The notes: generated from the letters alone by a model not told the origin. A stretch of DNA of 64,000 bases from JBDHAC01 sp039588215 (GCA_039588215.1 JBDHAD010000008.1:1-64000); one strand, 5' to 3'; shown: positions 17,317-25,806, counted from the first letter of the stretch. Translations and numbers: made by a program.

Positions 17317-17643
17317 GTGGTGGTGGTAGAGGAGCTCGGCGAGGTTCTCGCTCTGGCCGGCCTGGTCGACTACCAGGACGGCGCCATCGTGAGTAGAACC
17401 CTCGTCAAGAACGCAGCCGGATCGGTCACGCTATTCGCCTTCGACGAGGGACAGGATCTCAGCGAGCACACCGTCCCGCATGACGCGCTCGTACATGTGT
17501 TCGATGGGGAGGCGCGGATCACCATTGCGGGCACTTCTCATCGCGTGACGGCCGGTGAGATGATCATCATGCCGGGTAATCGCCCGCATGCGGTCCTGGC
17601 CAGCTGTCGGTTCAAGATGATGTTGGTCATGCTCCGGTCTTGA
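17317..17643 (+). CDS. Cupin-domain protein
   Basis: This is a single-domain cupin of about 108 residues. Motif 1 is LSEHTVPHDALVHVFDGEARI and motif 2 is AGEMIIMPGNRPHAV, with His residues suitable for metal binding. Members of this small group are often stand-alone sensors or isomerases of unknown substrate. Three consecutive GTG codons (17317, 17320, 17323) could each be the start; GAGGGG lies just upstream of the first. The coding frame further upstream is basic and looks like a shadow. Cytoplasmic. Confidence 0.75.
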   Translation: MVVVEELGEVLALAGLVDYQDGAIVSRTLVKNAAGSVTLFAFDEGQDLSEHTVPHDALVHVFDGEARITIAGTSHRVTAGEMIIMPGNRPHAVLASCRFKMMLVMLRS

Positions 17644-17713
17644 AGATGTTCTTCCGGTAGTCGCCCCGTGTCGGCCTGGGTCGCAGCCGTTCACCCATGA
17701 TGGAGTAGTCGCG

Positions 17714-18142
17714 ATGGCAACGATCAGACAGCTTCTCGATTCCAAGGGACGCGAGGTTTGGGCCATCGATCCCGATGAATCGGTCTTCCAGGCGATCGAA
17801 CGAATGGCCAACAAACGGATCGGGGCATTGATCGTGATGCGGGACGAGAAGCTCGTCGGGATCGTTTCAGAGAGAGACTACGCGCGCAAAGTGATCCTCA
17901 AGGGCCGCTCGTCGCATGCGACCCCGGTCCGTGACATCATGACGAGCAAGGTCTATTGCGCCCGATCCGAGCAGGGCGTCGAGGAGTGCATGAGGCTCAT
18001 GACACAGAAGCGCGTTCGCCATCTCCCGGTCCTGGACGGGGATCGTGTGGACGGCATGATCTCGATCGGCGACCTCGTGAAATCCATCATCGCCGAGCAA
18101 CAGTTCACCATCGAGCAGCTGGAGAACTACATCTACGGGTAA
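17714..18142 (+). CDS. CBS-pair protein
   Basis: The 142-residue protein is made only of two CBS domains. The first covers residues ~10-65 (DESVFQAIERMANKRIGALI, LVGIVSERDYARKV). The second covers ~75-130 (VRDIMTSKVYCARSEQGVEE, RVRHLPVLDGDRVDGMISIG). CBS pairs bind adenosine ligands such as AMP, ATP or SAM and regulate partners. The C-terminal EQQFTIEQLENYIYG is a hallmark of the widespread stand-alone bacterial form. The ATG at 17714 has a weak ribosome-binding site. It is co-directional with the flanking cupin and epimerase genes. Confidence 0.92.
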   Translation: MATIRQLLDSKGREVWAIDPDESVFQAIERMANKRIGALIVMRDEKLVGIVSERDYARKVILKGRSSHATPVRDIMTSKVYCARSEQGVEECMRLMTQKRVRHLPVLDGDRVDGMISIGDLVKSIIAEQQFTIEQLENYIYG

Positions 18143-18220
18143 TGGCGGGGCGTCGCGATCGAGCCGCTGGCGGTGCGCTCATGCACGCCAGGCCGCCGCA
18201 CTATCCAGACTGAGGAACTC

Positions 18221-19357
18221 GTGACCAAACGAAGAGAGTTCTTACGGATATCGGCAGCCGCCGGTGGCGCGTTGGGTTTCGGACTCGTACCGGAGGGTCT
18301 GGCTTCGTCCGGCTCCACAGCCTTGCCTTCCCAGGGGCGCGCCTTGCGAATCCTGATCCTGGGAGGGACCAGCTTCATCGGTCCACACCAGGTCCGCTAC
18401 GCGCTCGATCGTGGGCACACGATCACGCTGTTCAACCGGGGGCGCACCAACACGCACCTGTTCCCCGACGTGGAGAGGCTAATCGGGGATCGGAACGGCG
18501 ATCTCGAGGCGCTGAAGGGGCGAACCTGGGATGTCGTGATCGACAACTCGGCGTCCAATCACGAGTGGGTTCGCCTTTCCGCCCAGCTTCTGAAGGACTC
18601 GGTCGAGCGGTACTTCTACGTCTCCTCACGCTCGGCCTATTCGGACACCAGTCGAATCCCGATGACCGCGGACGCACCCACGTTCACGTACGAGACGGCG
18701 GGTGTGGACCCCGGCGCCGAGCAACTCCCCTACGGTCTGCGGAAGGCGCTGTCGGAGCGCGAGGCACAGCGCGCGTTCCCGGGACGCGCGACGATCTTCC
18801 GTCCGGGCCTGATCATCGGCCCCGGAGATGAGACGGACCGGTTCACGTACTGGCCCGTGCGCATCCACCGCGGAGGCGAGGTTCTGGCGCCGGGGAATCC
18901 ATCCGACCCGGTACAGATCATCGATGCGCGCGACCTGTGTGAGTGGATGATCCGGGTGGCCGAGGACGGTCACACGGGAGTGTTCAACGGGGTCGGACCA
19001 GCGACTCCGCGCCCGATGGCGGAGCTCCTGTACGGGATCCGCGCGGTGACCACCGCCGAGACGATGTTCACATGGGTCCCAGCCGATTTCTTGTTCGAGA
19101 CCGGGATTCGACCGTACTCGCACATGCCGGTGTGGATGCCGCCTCGTGACGGTCGTGAGGGGTTCGCGCGCTTCGATCTGTCCAACGAGGTAGCGCACGG
19201 TCTCACGTTTCGCCCGCTGGCGGTGACGGCTCGTGAAACGCTCGACTATCACTTCTCGCGGCCACCTGAGCGACAGGCGGAGCTGAGAGCCGGCATCTCG
19301 GCCGAGCGCGAGGCGGAGGTGCTGGCCGCCTGGCACGCCCAGCGGTCTCGTGGGTGA
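18221..19357 (+). CDS. Tat-exported NAD-dependent epimerase/dehydratase-family protein
   Basis: The GTG at 18221 follows GAGGAA and begins a twin-arginine signal (TKRREFLRISAAAGGALGFG). The mature part is an extended SDR/epimerase: ILILGGTSFIGPHQVRYAL is the Rossmann motif, followed by VTLFNRGRT-like TITLFNRGRTN and the region YFYVSSRSAYSDT. PYGLRKALSEREAQ carries the Tyr-x3-Lys equivalent as YGLRK. The substrate-binding half has IFRPGLIIGPGDETDRFTYW. The closest known relatives are NAD-dependent epimerases; the substrate is unknown. Export by Tat would fit a protein folded around bound NAD. It is 378 residues long. Confidence 0.85.
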   Translation: MTKRREFLRISAAAGGALGFGLVPEGLASSGSTALPSQGRALRILILGGTSFIGPHQVRYALDRGHTITLFNRGRTNTHLFPDVERLIGDRNGDLEALKGRTWDVVIDNSASNHEWVRLSAQLLKDSVERYFYVSSRSAYSDTSRIPMTADAPTFTYETAGVDPGAEQLPYGLRKALSEREAQRAFPGRATIFRPGLIIGPGDETDRFTYWPVRIHRGGEVLAPGNPSDPVQIIDARDLCEWMIRVAEDGHTGVFNGVGPATPRPMAELLYGIRAVTTAETMFTWVPADFLFETGIRPYSHMPVWMPPRDGREGFARFDLSNEVAHGLTFRPLAVTARETLDYHFSRPPERQAELRAGISAEREAEVLAAWHAQRSRG

Positions 19358-19381
19358 GAGAGGTCTCACGCGAGGCCAGGG

Positions 19382-19747
19382 ATGAGCTCCACCGCGTACG
19401 AGCGGGTCTACGGTGTCGTGAAGCGGATCCCGCAGGGCCGACTGGCCACGTACGGTCAGGTCGCGGCGCTGGCGGGACTCGGGGGCCATGCGCGCCTCGT
19501 CGGCTACGCCCTCAGCGCCCTTCATGACGACTGCTCGGTTCCCTGGCATCGCGTGATCAACTCGCGCGGCGAGGTGAGCCCACGCTCAAATCCGTACTTC
19601 GAGGAGCTTCAGCGGGCACTCCTCGAACGGGAGGGCCTTCGGACCGATGAGCGTGGCAGGTTCTCGCTGCGACGCTACCGCTGGAGGCCAGAGGGTGGAT
19701 CGTCGAGGTCAGAGGGCGACTCGTGGAGAGCGGAGGGCGGCCCGTGA
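19382..19747 (+). CDS. Alkyltransferase-like protein (ATL; MGMT-like DNA repair factor lacking the acceptor Cys)
   Basis: The first ~100 residues match the C-terminal domain of O6-methylguanine-DNA methyltransferase: YERVYGVVKRIPQGRLATYG, VAALAGLGGHARLVGYAL. The active site reads VPWHRVINSRGEV, with Trp55 in place of the alkyl-accepting Cys of PCHRV. Such ATL proteins bind O6-alkylguanine and recruit nucleotide excision repair. The last ~21 residues (WRPEGGSSRSEGDSWRAEGG) are a low-complexity tail encoded by three 21-bp tandem repeats. The TGA overlaps the GTG start of the next gene. It lies 24 bp after the epimerase gene. Confidence 0.88.
   Translation: MSSTAYERVYGVVKRIPQGRLATYGQVAALAGLGGHARLVGYALSALHDDCSVPWHRVINSRGEVSPRSNPYFEELQRALLEREGLRTDERGRFSLRRYRWRPEGGSSRSEGDSWRAEGGP
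19682..19744 (+). repeat. Three imperfect 21-bp tandem repeats at the 3' end of the ATL gene
   Basis: Units at 19682-19702, 19703-19723 and 19724-19744 share the pattern t(g/c)gag..c(a/g)gagggcg. They keep the reading frame and encode the repeated tail WRPEGGS, SRSEGDS, WRAEGGP. The last unit contributes the first base of the next gene's start codon. Confidence 0.7.
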
Positions 19748-20406
19748 GTGACACCACGGCCGGCGGCACCCGCGGCGAGGGCGAGTCGTTAGCCGATCGC
19801 TTCGGCGAAATCGACATCTATTTCTTCGATCAGCTCCTGCGAGGCCGGATCACCCCTCAGATGCGGGTCCTGGATGCGGCGTGTGGGCGGGGTCGCAACC
19901 TCGTTCATCTGCTGCGTTCCGGGGCCGAGGTGTTCGGTGTCGACACGAACCCGGTAGATATCGAGGAAGTGAGGTCGCTGGCCGCGCGACTAGCTCCCGA
20001 GCTCCCCGCCGACAACTTCCGGATCGAGCAGATTCAGGAGCTGTCGTTCCCTGACGACTCGTTCGACGCCGTCATCTGCTGCGCGGTGCTGCACTTCGCT
20101 GCCGATGAGGCCGACTTCGAGGCAATGCTCGGCGAGCTGTGGCGGGTGCTGAGACCGGGCGGAGTCTTCTTTTCGAGACTCGCCTCGACGATCGGCATCG
20201 AGGACCGGGTCCAACATATCGAGGGACGCTGGCACGTCCTCCCGGATGGGACGGACCGATTCCTCGTGGATGAGGATTACCTGCTCGACCTGACGGATCG
20301 AATGGGTGCGACCCTCCTGGACCCGATCAAGACCACGAACGTGCAGGGCCTTCGCTGCATGACCACTTGGTGCCTCAAGAAAACCTCCGGACCGGTCGAT
20401 GCCTAG
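19744..20406 (+). CDS. Class I SAM-dependent methyltransferase
   Basis: The GTG start overlaps the ATL stop (GTGA). The 220-residue protein has SAM motif I RVLDAACGRGRNLVHLL near residue 40, motif II VFGVDTNPVDIE, SFPDDSFDAVICCAVLHFA as motif IV, and LWRVLRPGGVFFSRL as motif V. The N-terminal GEIDIYFFDQLLRGRI and the C-terminal CLKK end resemble tellurite/thiopurine-like small-molecule methyltransferases. The acceptor is unknown. Its stop overlaps the next gene start by 8 nt. Cytoplasmic. Confidence 0.85.
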   Translation: MSDTTAGGTRGEGESLADRFGEIDIYFFDQLLRGRITPQMRVLDAACGRGRNLVHLLRSGAEVFGVDTNPVDIEEVRSLAARLAPELPADNFRIEQIQELSFPDDSFDAVICCAVLHFAADEADFEAMLGELWRVLRPGGVFFSRLASTIGIEDRVQHIEGRWHVLPDGTDRFLVDEDYLLDLTDRMGATLLDPIKTTNVQGLRCMTTWCLKKTSGPVDA

Positions 20407-21163
20407 GGAGCCCGAGGGCGGTGTCATCGTCCGTCTGCGAACGGGGGTCGCGATCACGGCGCTGGCCACGCTCGGTGGGCTGATTGTCGCGTCCCGAACC
20501 AGCGGCCAGCCCGTCAGCAACGACAGGTTCGTCGTCGCCATGTGGGTCCTGCTGGCCCCGCTCCTGATCACGATGATCGGTCTGGTTTGCGGGGCGTACT
20601 GGAGCCGCTGGCTGGGGGTGGCCGCCGGTATCGCCGTGCTGCCGTGGGCGAGCGTCTTCGCTCTCGCCGGTGGCCTGGGTGTTCCGATCATGCGCTCGCG
20701 CGTGGCGCTCGCCGCGTCGGTACTCGTGATCCTGAGCCTCCTCGGTCGCGGGATGTTTGAACGCTTCGAGGGGCGCGCGGCGAGGGTGGACTGGGGCGGT
20801 CACCGAATGACGCTCGTCCGCTGGACGATCATCTGCAATATCGCCTCGATCCTCGCCCTGTATCTGTTCGTGGCCGTCTATGATGCTCGAATCGCGTGGC
20901 ACTTCATGATTCCCGCCCTGCTGTTGCTCGGGCTCGTCCTCGGCGTCTTCGCGCTGGCTCACGGGAAGACGGCAGGACTGCTCGCCGTTGCGCTGTGCTG
21001 CATCCTGTTCGTGCCCGCGGGCGGGTACTTCGTTTGGCAGGAAGCCCGTTATGCGGGCGAGGCCATCCTGTTCATCATCGTGTTTCTCCCCGGCGTGCTG
21101 ACCGGGTGGGCCAGTCTGTTCTCCTTCGGGGGACCGATCCGGCGCTACCTGCGCGGGGGCTGA
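20399..21163 (+). CDS. Multi-span integral membrane protein
   Basis: The ATG at 20399 overlaps the methyltransferase stop (ATGCCTAG). The 254-residue protein has about seven hydrophobic spans, for example VAITALATLGGLIVAS, WVLLAPLLITMIGLVCGAYW, LAASVLVILSLLGRGMF, IASILALYLFVAVYD, IPALLLLGLVLGVFALAHG, LLAVALCCILFVPAGGYFV and AILFIIVFLPGVLTGWAS. No transporter or enzyme motif is recognised. Translational coupling to the methyltransferase suggests a shared role, but none can be named. Confidence 0.7.
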   Translation: MPREPEGGVIVRLRTGVAITALATLGGLIVASRTSGQPVSNDRFVVAMWVLLAPLLITMIGLVCGAYWSRWLGVAAGIAVLPWASVFALAGGLGVPIMRSRVALAASVLVILSLLGRGMFERFEGRAARVDWGGHRMTLVRWTIICNIASILALYLFVAVYDARIAWHFMIPALLLLGLVLGVFALAHGKTAGLLAVALCCILFVPAGGYFVWQEARYAGEAILFIIVFLPGVLTGWASLFSFGGPIRRYLRGG

Positions 21164-21192
21164 CCACATGGTCGGACCATTCGGAGGTCGAG

Positions 21193-22170
21193 ATGAAGCT
21201 CACGCTCTGCGTCGTATTGCTCGCACTCATCCCGTTTCCCCTGAGCGCGCAACGTTACACGGGTGAGGATGGTAGCGTTCGGACGGCGTTGGTAAAGATG
21301 CCGTACCGTGGCGCCCGGAACGTGGCCGAGCTCTCGGAGGTCCCCGACTACCTGGAGAGCGGTGGCATACAGGAGCGCCTGACCGTACTCGGCGCGACGC
21401 TCTCTCCGGTGCAGACGGTGGCGCTGACCTCGGAGGAGGGCAGGCAATACGGGGAGTGGCACCGGCTGGGGCTCGCGAACGATCACCTGGCGTCGATCGT
21501 CGCCGATAACGAGATGGAGGGCTTCCTCTCGGTCGGTCTGCTGGCCAACTGTAGCTCGTTGATGGGCATGCTGGCCGGCCTTCAGGGCTCCGACCCGGCG
21601 GGAAGATCCAGGAAGGTCGGGCTGGTGTTCGTCGATGCGCACGGTGACTTCAACACCCCCGAGACGACGCTCAGCGGCATGCTCGGAGGTATGCCCGTCG
21701 CCGTGTCGGCGGGGCTGGCTCTCGAGAACTTGCGTCTCAAATCGGGATTGGACCCCGCGATCCCCACCGAGCACATCGTGTTGGCCGCCGTGAGGGATCT
21801 GGATCCGCTCGAGCGAGAGCTGGTTGAGGCTTCGGACATCCAGATGCTGACCACGCAGGACATCCGGGATCGATCCGAGACCCTCCATGCGCAGATGCGG
21901 AGGTTGTCCGAGACCACCGACATCATCTACGTCCACATCGACATGGATGTGCTCGACCCCCGAGAGGTGGCGGGTCATCCGCTGACCGTTCCGGATGGGC
22001 CGACGAGCGCCGAGCTGGCAGCGGCGCTCACCGAGATGTTCCGCTACGAGAAGGTCGCCGCGTTGGGCATCGCGTCCACCCCAGCCGGCGAGAACGATCC
22101 CGAAGGGCTCTCTCGAGAAGCCGCCTACCGGCTCATCGAGGGCGCCCTGGAGGGCGTGGCGGATCGCTGA
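21193..22170 (+). CDS. Exported ureohydrolase-family protein (arginase/agmatinase/formiminoglutamase-like)
   Basis: From the ATG at 21193 the product (325 residues) begins with a signal peptide (LTLCVVLLALIPFPLSAQR), unusual for this normally cytoplasmic family. Binuclear-metal motifs are VFVDAHGDFNTPE (D-A-H-G-D) near residue 155 and YVHIDMDVLDPREVAGHPL near 250, followed by GLTVPDGP-like substrate-loop residues. The first ligand motif, usually GGDHS, is replaced by LLANCSSLMG, with Cys at the His position. C-terminal ALGIASTPAGENDPEG resembles the family's ASxxPxxD stretch. The substrate cannot be assigned. The next gene starts 15 bp downstream. Confidence 0.82.
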   Translation: MKLTLCVVLLALIPFPLSAQRYTGEDGSVRTALVKMPYRGARNVAELSEVPDYLESGGIQERLTVLGATLSPVQTVALTSEEGRQYGEWHRLGLANDHLASIVADNEMEGFLSVGLLANCSSLMGMLAGLQGSDPAGRSRKVGLVFVDAHGDFNTPETTLSGMLGGMPVAVSAGLALENLRLKSGLDPAIPTEHIVLAAVRDLDPLERELVEASDIQMLTTQDIRDRSETLHAQMRRLSETTDIIYVHIDMDVLDPREVAGHPLTVPDGPTSAELAAALTEMFRYEKVAALGIASTPAGENDPEGLSREAAYRLIEGALEGVADR

Positions 22171-22185
22171 GAGCGACTCCGGCGG

Positions 22186-23295
22186 ATGCGAATCGCCATC
22201 CTCGGCGGATATGGCACCACCGGCGCTCGCATCGCCGGCCTCCTCGCTGAACGAGGCGTCTGTGAGCTGATTCTCGCCGGCCGCGACGGCGAGAAGGCGC
22301 GGCGAACCGCCAGCACGCTCGCCGAGACGGCGGCTTCCTCCGTCGTCGGAGTCGAGGTCGACGCGGCGGACTCGACGGGGCTCCAGTCCGTTCTTCAGCC
22401 GAAGGATCTCCTCCTCGTTGCATCCAGCACCATGAGCCACACGTCGACCATTGCCGCGGCCTGCGTAGAGGCGGGTGCAGATTACTTCGACATCAACCTC
22501 TCATCGGCCGAAAAGTGGGATGCACTCGAGCGGGTCTCACGCCAGGCCCCGGGACACTGCTTCATCACCGATGGCGGGATTCACCCCGGAGTGCCGGGAG
22601 CGATGATCCGGGATGCCGCCCTCCGGGTCCCGGACTTGACCCACGCGTGGACCGCGGGCGCGTTCGGGATCGACTGGGCGGGGCTCCGTCTCTCGCCCGA
22701 AACCGTGGCGGAGTTCGCTAGGGAATTGCAGACGATGGACACCTCTGTTCTGGTCGACGGGACATGGAAGAGGGGGATGAGGCTCGCCAGACGGTTCGAC
22801 CTCGGTTCCCCTTTTGGGGTTCAAAGCTGCGTCCCCATGGGTCTCCGGGAGGTGAGAGAGGTCGCGAGCGAGATTTCCACTCTGCGGGACGCTGGGTTCT
22901 TCGTGGCCGGCTTCGGACCGGTGGTCGATTACTTCATCATGCCCTTGTCGTTCGCCGCCTTATCGATCGCGCCGCGATCGAGCGCCCGGGTCGGTCGCTT
23001 CTTCTATTGGGGACTGCGCCGTTTCTCTCGCTTCAGGAGTGATGCCGCTCTCGTGCTTGAAGCACGGGCGCCGTCGGGCGTCGCACGGATGAGCGTCACC
23101 CACGCAGACGCGTACCAACTCACTGCGGCGGCGGTCGTCGCGTGCGTGCTTCAGTACCTGGACGGCAGGAGGGAGGCGGGATTGTGGACGCAAGCGGGGT
23201 TTGTAGAGCCCACGCGCTTCTTCCGTGACCTCGAGGACCTCGGGGTCGAGGTTCGGGTCGACACGACGCCGGTGGACTCGATTCCCGATGATTAG
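22186..23295 (+). CDS. Saccharopine dehydrogenase-like (NAD(P)-binding) protein
   Basis: The 369-residue protein starts with a Rossmann motif (MRIAILGGYGTTGARIAGLL) and LILAGRDGEKARRTASTL. These are followed by LLLVASSTMSHTSTIAAACV and ADYFDINLSSAEKWD, the layout of the saccharopine dehydrogenase NADP-binding domain family and its trans-acting enoyl-reductase-like members. Residues ~240-280 (VDYFIMPLSFAALSIA) are hydrophobic, as in membrane-associated relatives. The role could be lysine-pathway-like or lipid-related; the sequence does not decide. It is the last gene of the co-directional run begun at 15680. Confidence 0.8.
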   Translation: MRIAILGGYGTTGARIAGLLAERGVCELILAGRDGEKARRTASTLAETAASSVVGVEVDAADSTGLQSVLQPKDLLLVASSTMSHTSTIAAACVEAGADYFDINLSSAEKWDALERVSRQAPGHCFITDGGIHPGVPGAMIRDAALRVPDLTHAWTAGAFGIDWAGLRLSPETVAEFARELQTMDTSVLVDGTWKRGMRLARRFDLGSPFGVQSCVPMGLREVREVASEISTLRDAGFFVAGFGPVVDYFIMPLSFAALSIAPRSSARVGRFFYWGLRRFSRFRSDAALVLEARAPSGVARMSVTHADAYQLTAAAVVACVLQYLDGRREAGLWTQAGFVEPTRFFRDLEDLGVEVRVDTTPVDSIPDD

Positions 23296-23472
23296 GACTT
23301 CTGAGCCATGGGAAACTTTGCCCTCATCGACCGGTGAGTGAGCCGCGCCCTTCGGGCCCCTGTGGTCGCGTTTGGCGGGCGGGGGCACGGCCACCGACGT
23401 CGAGCCGGCGCCGCCGTCCGACTAAATCACGTCACCATCGCAGTCCCCAATCTCGCGCGAGCCGCAACGAGG

Positions 23473-24354
23473 CTAGAGCTCGCTCTCCAACTCCGATCGC
23501 ATCTCGTCGAACGTCGCGCGATCGTCCTCCGCAGGCTCCGGATAGCGCAACGGAAGAGCCCCCAGTTGATCACGCAGAATCTCGGCAACCATGAGTCGCA
23601 TGAACGGCTTGTCGTCGGCGGGGATCGCGTACCAGGGCGCCCACGGACGTGACGTGGCGTTCAGGGCGTCCTCATACGCCTCCATGTGGGCATCCCAATG
23701 CCGGCGCTCGAGGACGTCCCGGGGCTGGAACTTCCAGTTCTTGTCGGGTCGGTCGATGCGCCGGAGAAAGCGACGTGCCTGCTCCTCCCTGGAGACGTTC
23801 AGCCAGAACTTCACGACGACGGTTCCCGACCGTGCCAGGTGTAGCTCGTGATCGCGGATGGAGGCGTAGCGCTCGTCCCAAAGCTCCCCCGCGGGCGGGC
23901 GATGCGGGAGTTGTTGGCCGTCGAGGAATCCCGTGTGCACGCGCACGACGAGGACCTCCTCATAGTAGCTCCGGTTGAAGACCCCGATTCGTCCACGCTC
24001 GGGTAGCCGGACGCTCGTCCGCCACAGGAAATCGTGATCCAGCTCTTCCTTGGACGGTGCCTTGAAGGAGAAGACCTGGAAGCCGGCGGGGTTGATACCA
24101 GTCATCACGGCGCGAATCGTGGAGTCCTTCCCCGCTGCATCCATCGCCTGAAAAACGCACAGTATCGCGTAGCGATCGTCCGCGTATAGCCGTTCCTGCA
24201 AGTCGGCCAGCTCCGCTACGACCTTGTTCAGCCGATACTTGGTCTCCTTCCGGGCGGGCGAGCCCGGGGGCGGCGTGGTCGGGGTGTCCGCGATCGAGAA
24301 GCCGTCGTCGAACGGCACACGGTGCGGGCTATCGGGAGGGGAGTGATGGAACAT
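23473..24354 (-). CDS. Polyphosphate kinase 2 family protein
   Basis: The 293-residue protein shows the PPK2 core. Walker A-like CVFQAMDAAGKDSTI is near residue 67-81. It is followed by VMTGINPAGFQVFSFKAPS, lid segments HDFLWRTSVRLPERGRIGVF and FNRSYYEEVLVVRVH, and VVVKFWLNVSREEQARRFL. WKFQPRDVLERRHWDAH and WYAIPADDKPFMRLMVAEI complete the usual C-terminal pattern. PPK2 enzymes transfer phosphate between polyphosphate and nucleotides. The length fits the class III-like single-domain type acting on AMP/ADP, but the class is not proven. An ATG 60 nt further upstream is possible but overlaps the neighbouring gene. Confidence 0.9.
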   Translation of the reverse strand: MFHHSPPDSPHRVPFDDGFSIADTPTTPPPGSPARKETKYRLNKVVAELADLQERLYADDRYAILCVFQAMDAAGKDSTIRAVMTGINPAGFQVFSFKAPSKEELDHDFLWRTSVRLPERGRIGVFNRSYYEEVLVVRVHTGFLDGQQLPHRPPAGELWDERYASIRDHELHLARSGTVVVKFWLNVSREEQARRFLRRIDRPDKNWKFQPRDVLERRHWDAHMEAYEDALNATSRPWAPWYAIPADDKPFMRLMVAEILRDQLGALPLRYPEPAEDDRATFDEMRSELESEL

Positions 24355-24376
24355 GAGCGTTGCCTTTGGCCTTCGG

Positions 24377-25276
24377 TCAGATTCCATCCAGGTACGGAAT
24401 CGGATCCTCGACACAGAACTCGGGATAGTCGATCACGAGATCGCGCAGGATCGGTATGTGTCCCTGCCCGAAGATGACGAAGACCCGGTCCTTCTCGGAG
24501 TCGACGATCCGGGTGAGGTTGGCGAAGATGCGCAGGTTTCGCTTGTACCAGCTCGCCACCATATCCGCCCCCGCATAGTCATCGCCGTCCGCCACCGGGG
24601 CGAAGAATTCGATGTAGGGCATGTGCGCCTTCACGATCATGTCGGGCGCGTTCATCCTGGCCAGCATCAGGCCGATCGTCCCCTCGGCGAGCCACCGGGC
24701 CATGGTGGAGATCGCTTCCTCGCCTACCTGCTGCATCCCTCCGAGCCGTGCGGCCGTCTGCGGATTCGCCATCGCGACCCGTTGTAGCCTCTCGAAGTCC
24801 AACGACGACGGGACATCGACTGCGTAGATCGTCTCGTGCCCCAACTCGTGCGCCAGTCGAAAGCCGATCTGCTCTTCCTCGCTCCTGCGAAGCTCGCGCG
24901 CGCCGGACAGATAACCCTCCCAGCGAGCGGACGTAGCGCTGTCCCCCCAGGGCGCCTCTACGGCCACTTTGGTCGCGTTGAACGCGACCAGCCGATCGAC
25001 GATGGCCTGAATCTCGGTTTGTCGCTTCGGAGCGAGCACATCGTCGGCTTCGAGATTGAATTGATCCGCTCCCGGGTTCGACATGTGATAGCTGCCAAGG
25101 AGCAGGACCCGTACGCGGGCATCCTCGGCTTGGCACTCCGCCGGGAGGATCTCGCGGTCCAAGTACCCCTGCGCAACCAGCGGCTTCGGAGGCGCCGCCA
25201 TCGCGCCGATCGTGACCGCGATCGCGGCGACGGTGCTGGCTCTCGTGCGACAGCTTCGCGCATCGAGTCCGTGCAT
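24377..25276 (-). CDS. Exported TraB/DUF5694-like protein
   Basis: The ATG at 25276 shares a base with the TAA of the DinB-like gene (TAATG). The 299-residue product starts with an exported N-terminus (STVAAIAVTIGAMAAPPKPL). The domain begins VRVLLLGSYHMSNPGADQFN and includes LVAFNATKVAVEAPWGDSAT, RLAHELGHETIYAVDVPSSL and the terminal VFVIFGQGHIPILRDLV. These match the DUF5694/TraB-type pattern, in which conserved H and E residues and a GxGH motif suggest a hydrolase-like or metal site. The same type of domain is fused to a propeller in the lipoprotein at 459-2150. The function is unknown. Confidence 0.8.
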   Translation of the reverse strand: MHGLDARSCRTRASTVAAIAVTIGAMAAPPKPLVAQGYLDREILPAECQAEDARVRVLLLGSYHMSNPGADQFNLEADDVLAPKRQTEIQAIVDRLVAFNATKVAVEAPWGDSATSARWEGYLSGARELRRSEEEQIGFRLAHELGHETIYAVDVPSSLDFERLQRVAMANPQTAARLGGMQQVGEEAISTMARWLAEGTIGLMLARMNAPDMIVKAHMPYIEFFAPVADGDDYAGADMVASWYKRNLRIFANLTRIVDSEKDRVFVIFGQGHIPILRDLVIDYPEFCVEDPIPYLDGI

Positions 25277-25806
25277 TAGTGATCCTCTTCCCCTCTGATC
25301 GTCCGCAGGATCTCCGTGATTCGCGCCAGGTGATGATCGTCGTGCTCCGCGACGAAGAAGAAGAGGTCCACCACGTTCATCCGGAGCTCGAGGCGGGGGT
25401 GGAACGCGGTCAGCGCCAGTTGCGCATCGCTCAACGACTCCAGGCGCTCGACGAGCTCCCCTCGGGCGGTCCGGAACGCGCCGAGCAGGTCTGCGATCTC
25501 GGCATCGTTGTGCTGCGCCTCGTCGGTCCTGCGGTTCGTGAGGTCGGCCGAGCGCAGGGAGTTCTCGCGATTGAGAAGATCCTCGAGTCGACCGGCCCAC
25601 AGGGGCTCCAGATCGCCCAGGTGACCGACGTTCTCCTGGATCGTCCACCGGTCTTCCAGCCGTTGGACGAGGCTATCGCGCGCCTGGTCGTGCAGTTGGT
25701 CCTCCAGGCGAGCCGGAGTGCCCCGCAGGCGTTCCAAGACATCGGGAAACGACTCGACCAGATGGCCGAGATCGAACGTCCGTTCAAACCAGCGTCGCCG
25801 TCTCAT
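25276..25806 (-). CDS. DinB-like four-helix protein
   Basis: This 176-residue protein of the DinB/YfiT-like group has the metal-binding His set: WTIQENVGHLGDLEPLW near residue 57 and FFFVAEHDDHHLARI near 150. The family binds a divalent metal in a four-helix bundle; some members are thiol transferases, most are uncharacterised. The ATG at 25806 is used; an open frame continues upstream without support. It is coupled to the TraB-like gene downstream. A second DinB-like protein lies at 38478-39089. Confidence 0.82.
   Translation of the reverse strand: MRRRRWFERTFDLGHLVESFPDVLERLRGTPARLEDQLHDQARDSLVQRLEDRWTIQENVGHLGDLEPLWAGRLEDLLNRENSLRSADLTNRRTDEAQHNDAEIADLLGAFRTARGELVERLESLSDAQLALTAFHPRLELRMNVVDLFFFVAEHDDHHLARITEILRTIRGEEDH

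Noticed and set aside
19382..19747. Functional O6-methylguanine-DNA methyltransferase (ogt)
   Set aside because: The acceptor Cys in PCHRV is Trp (VPWHRV), so it is an alkyltransferase-like protein, not an alkyl-transfer enzyme. The codon is TGG, not TGA, so it is not a second selenocysteine candidate.
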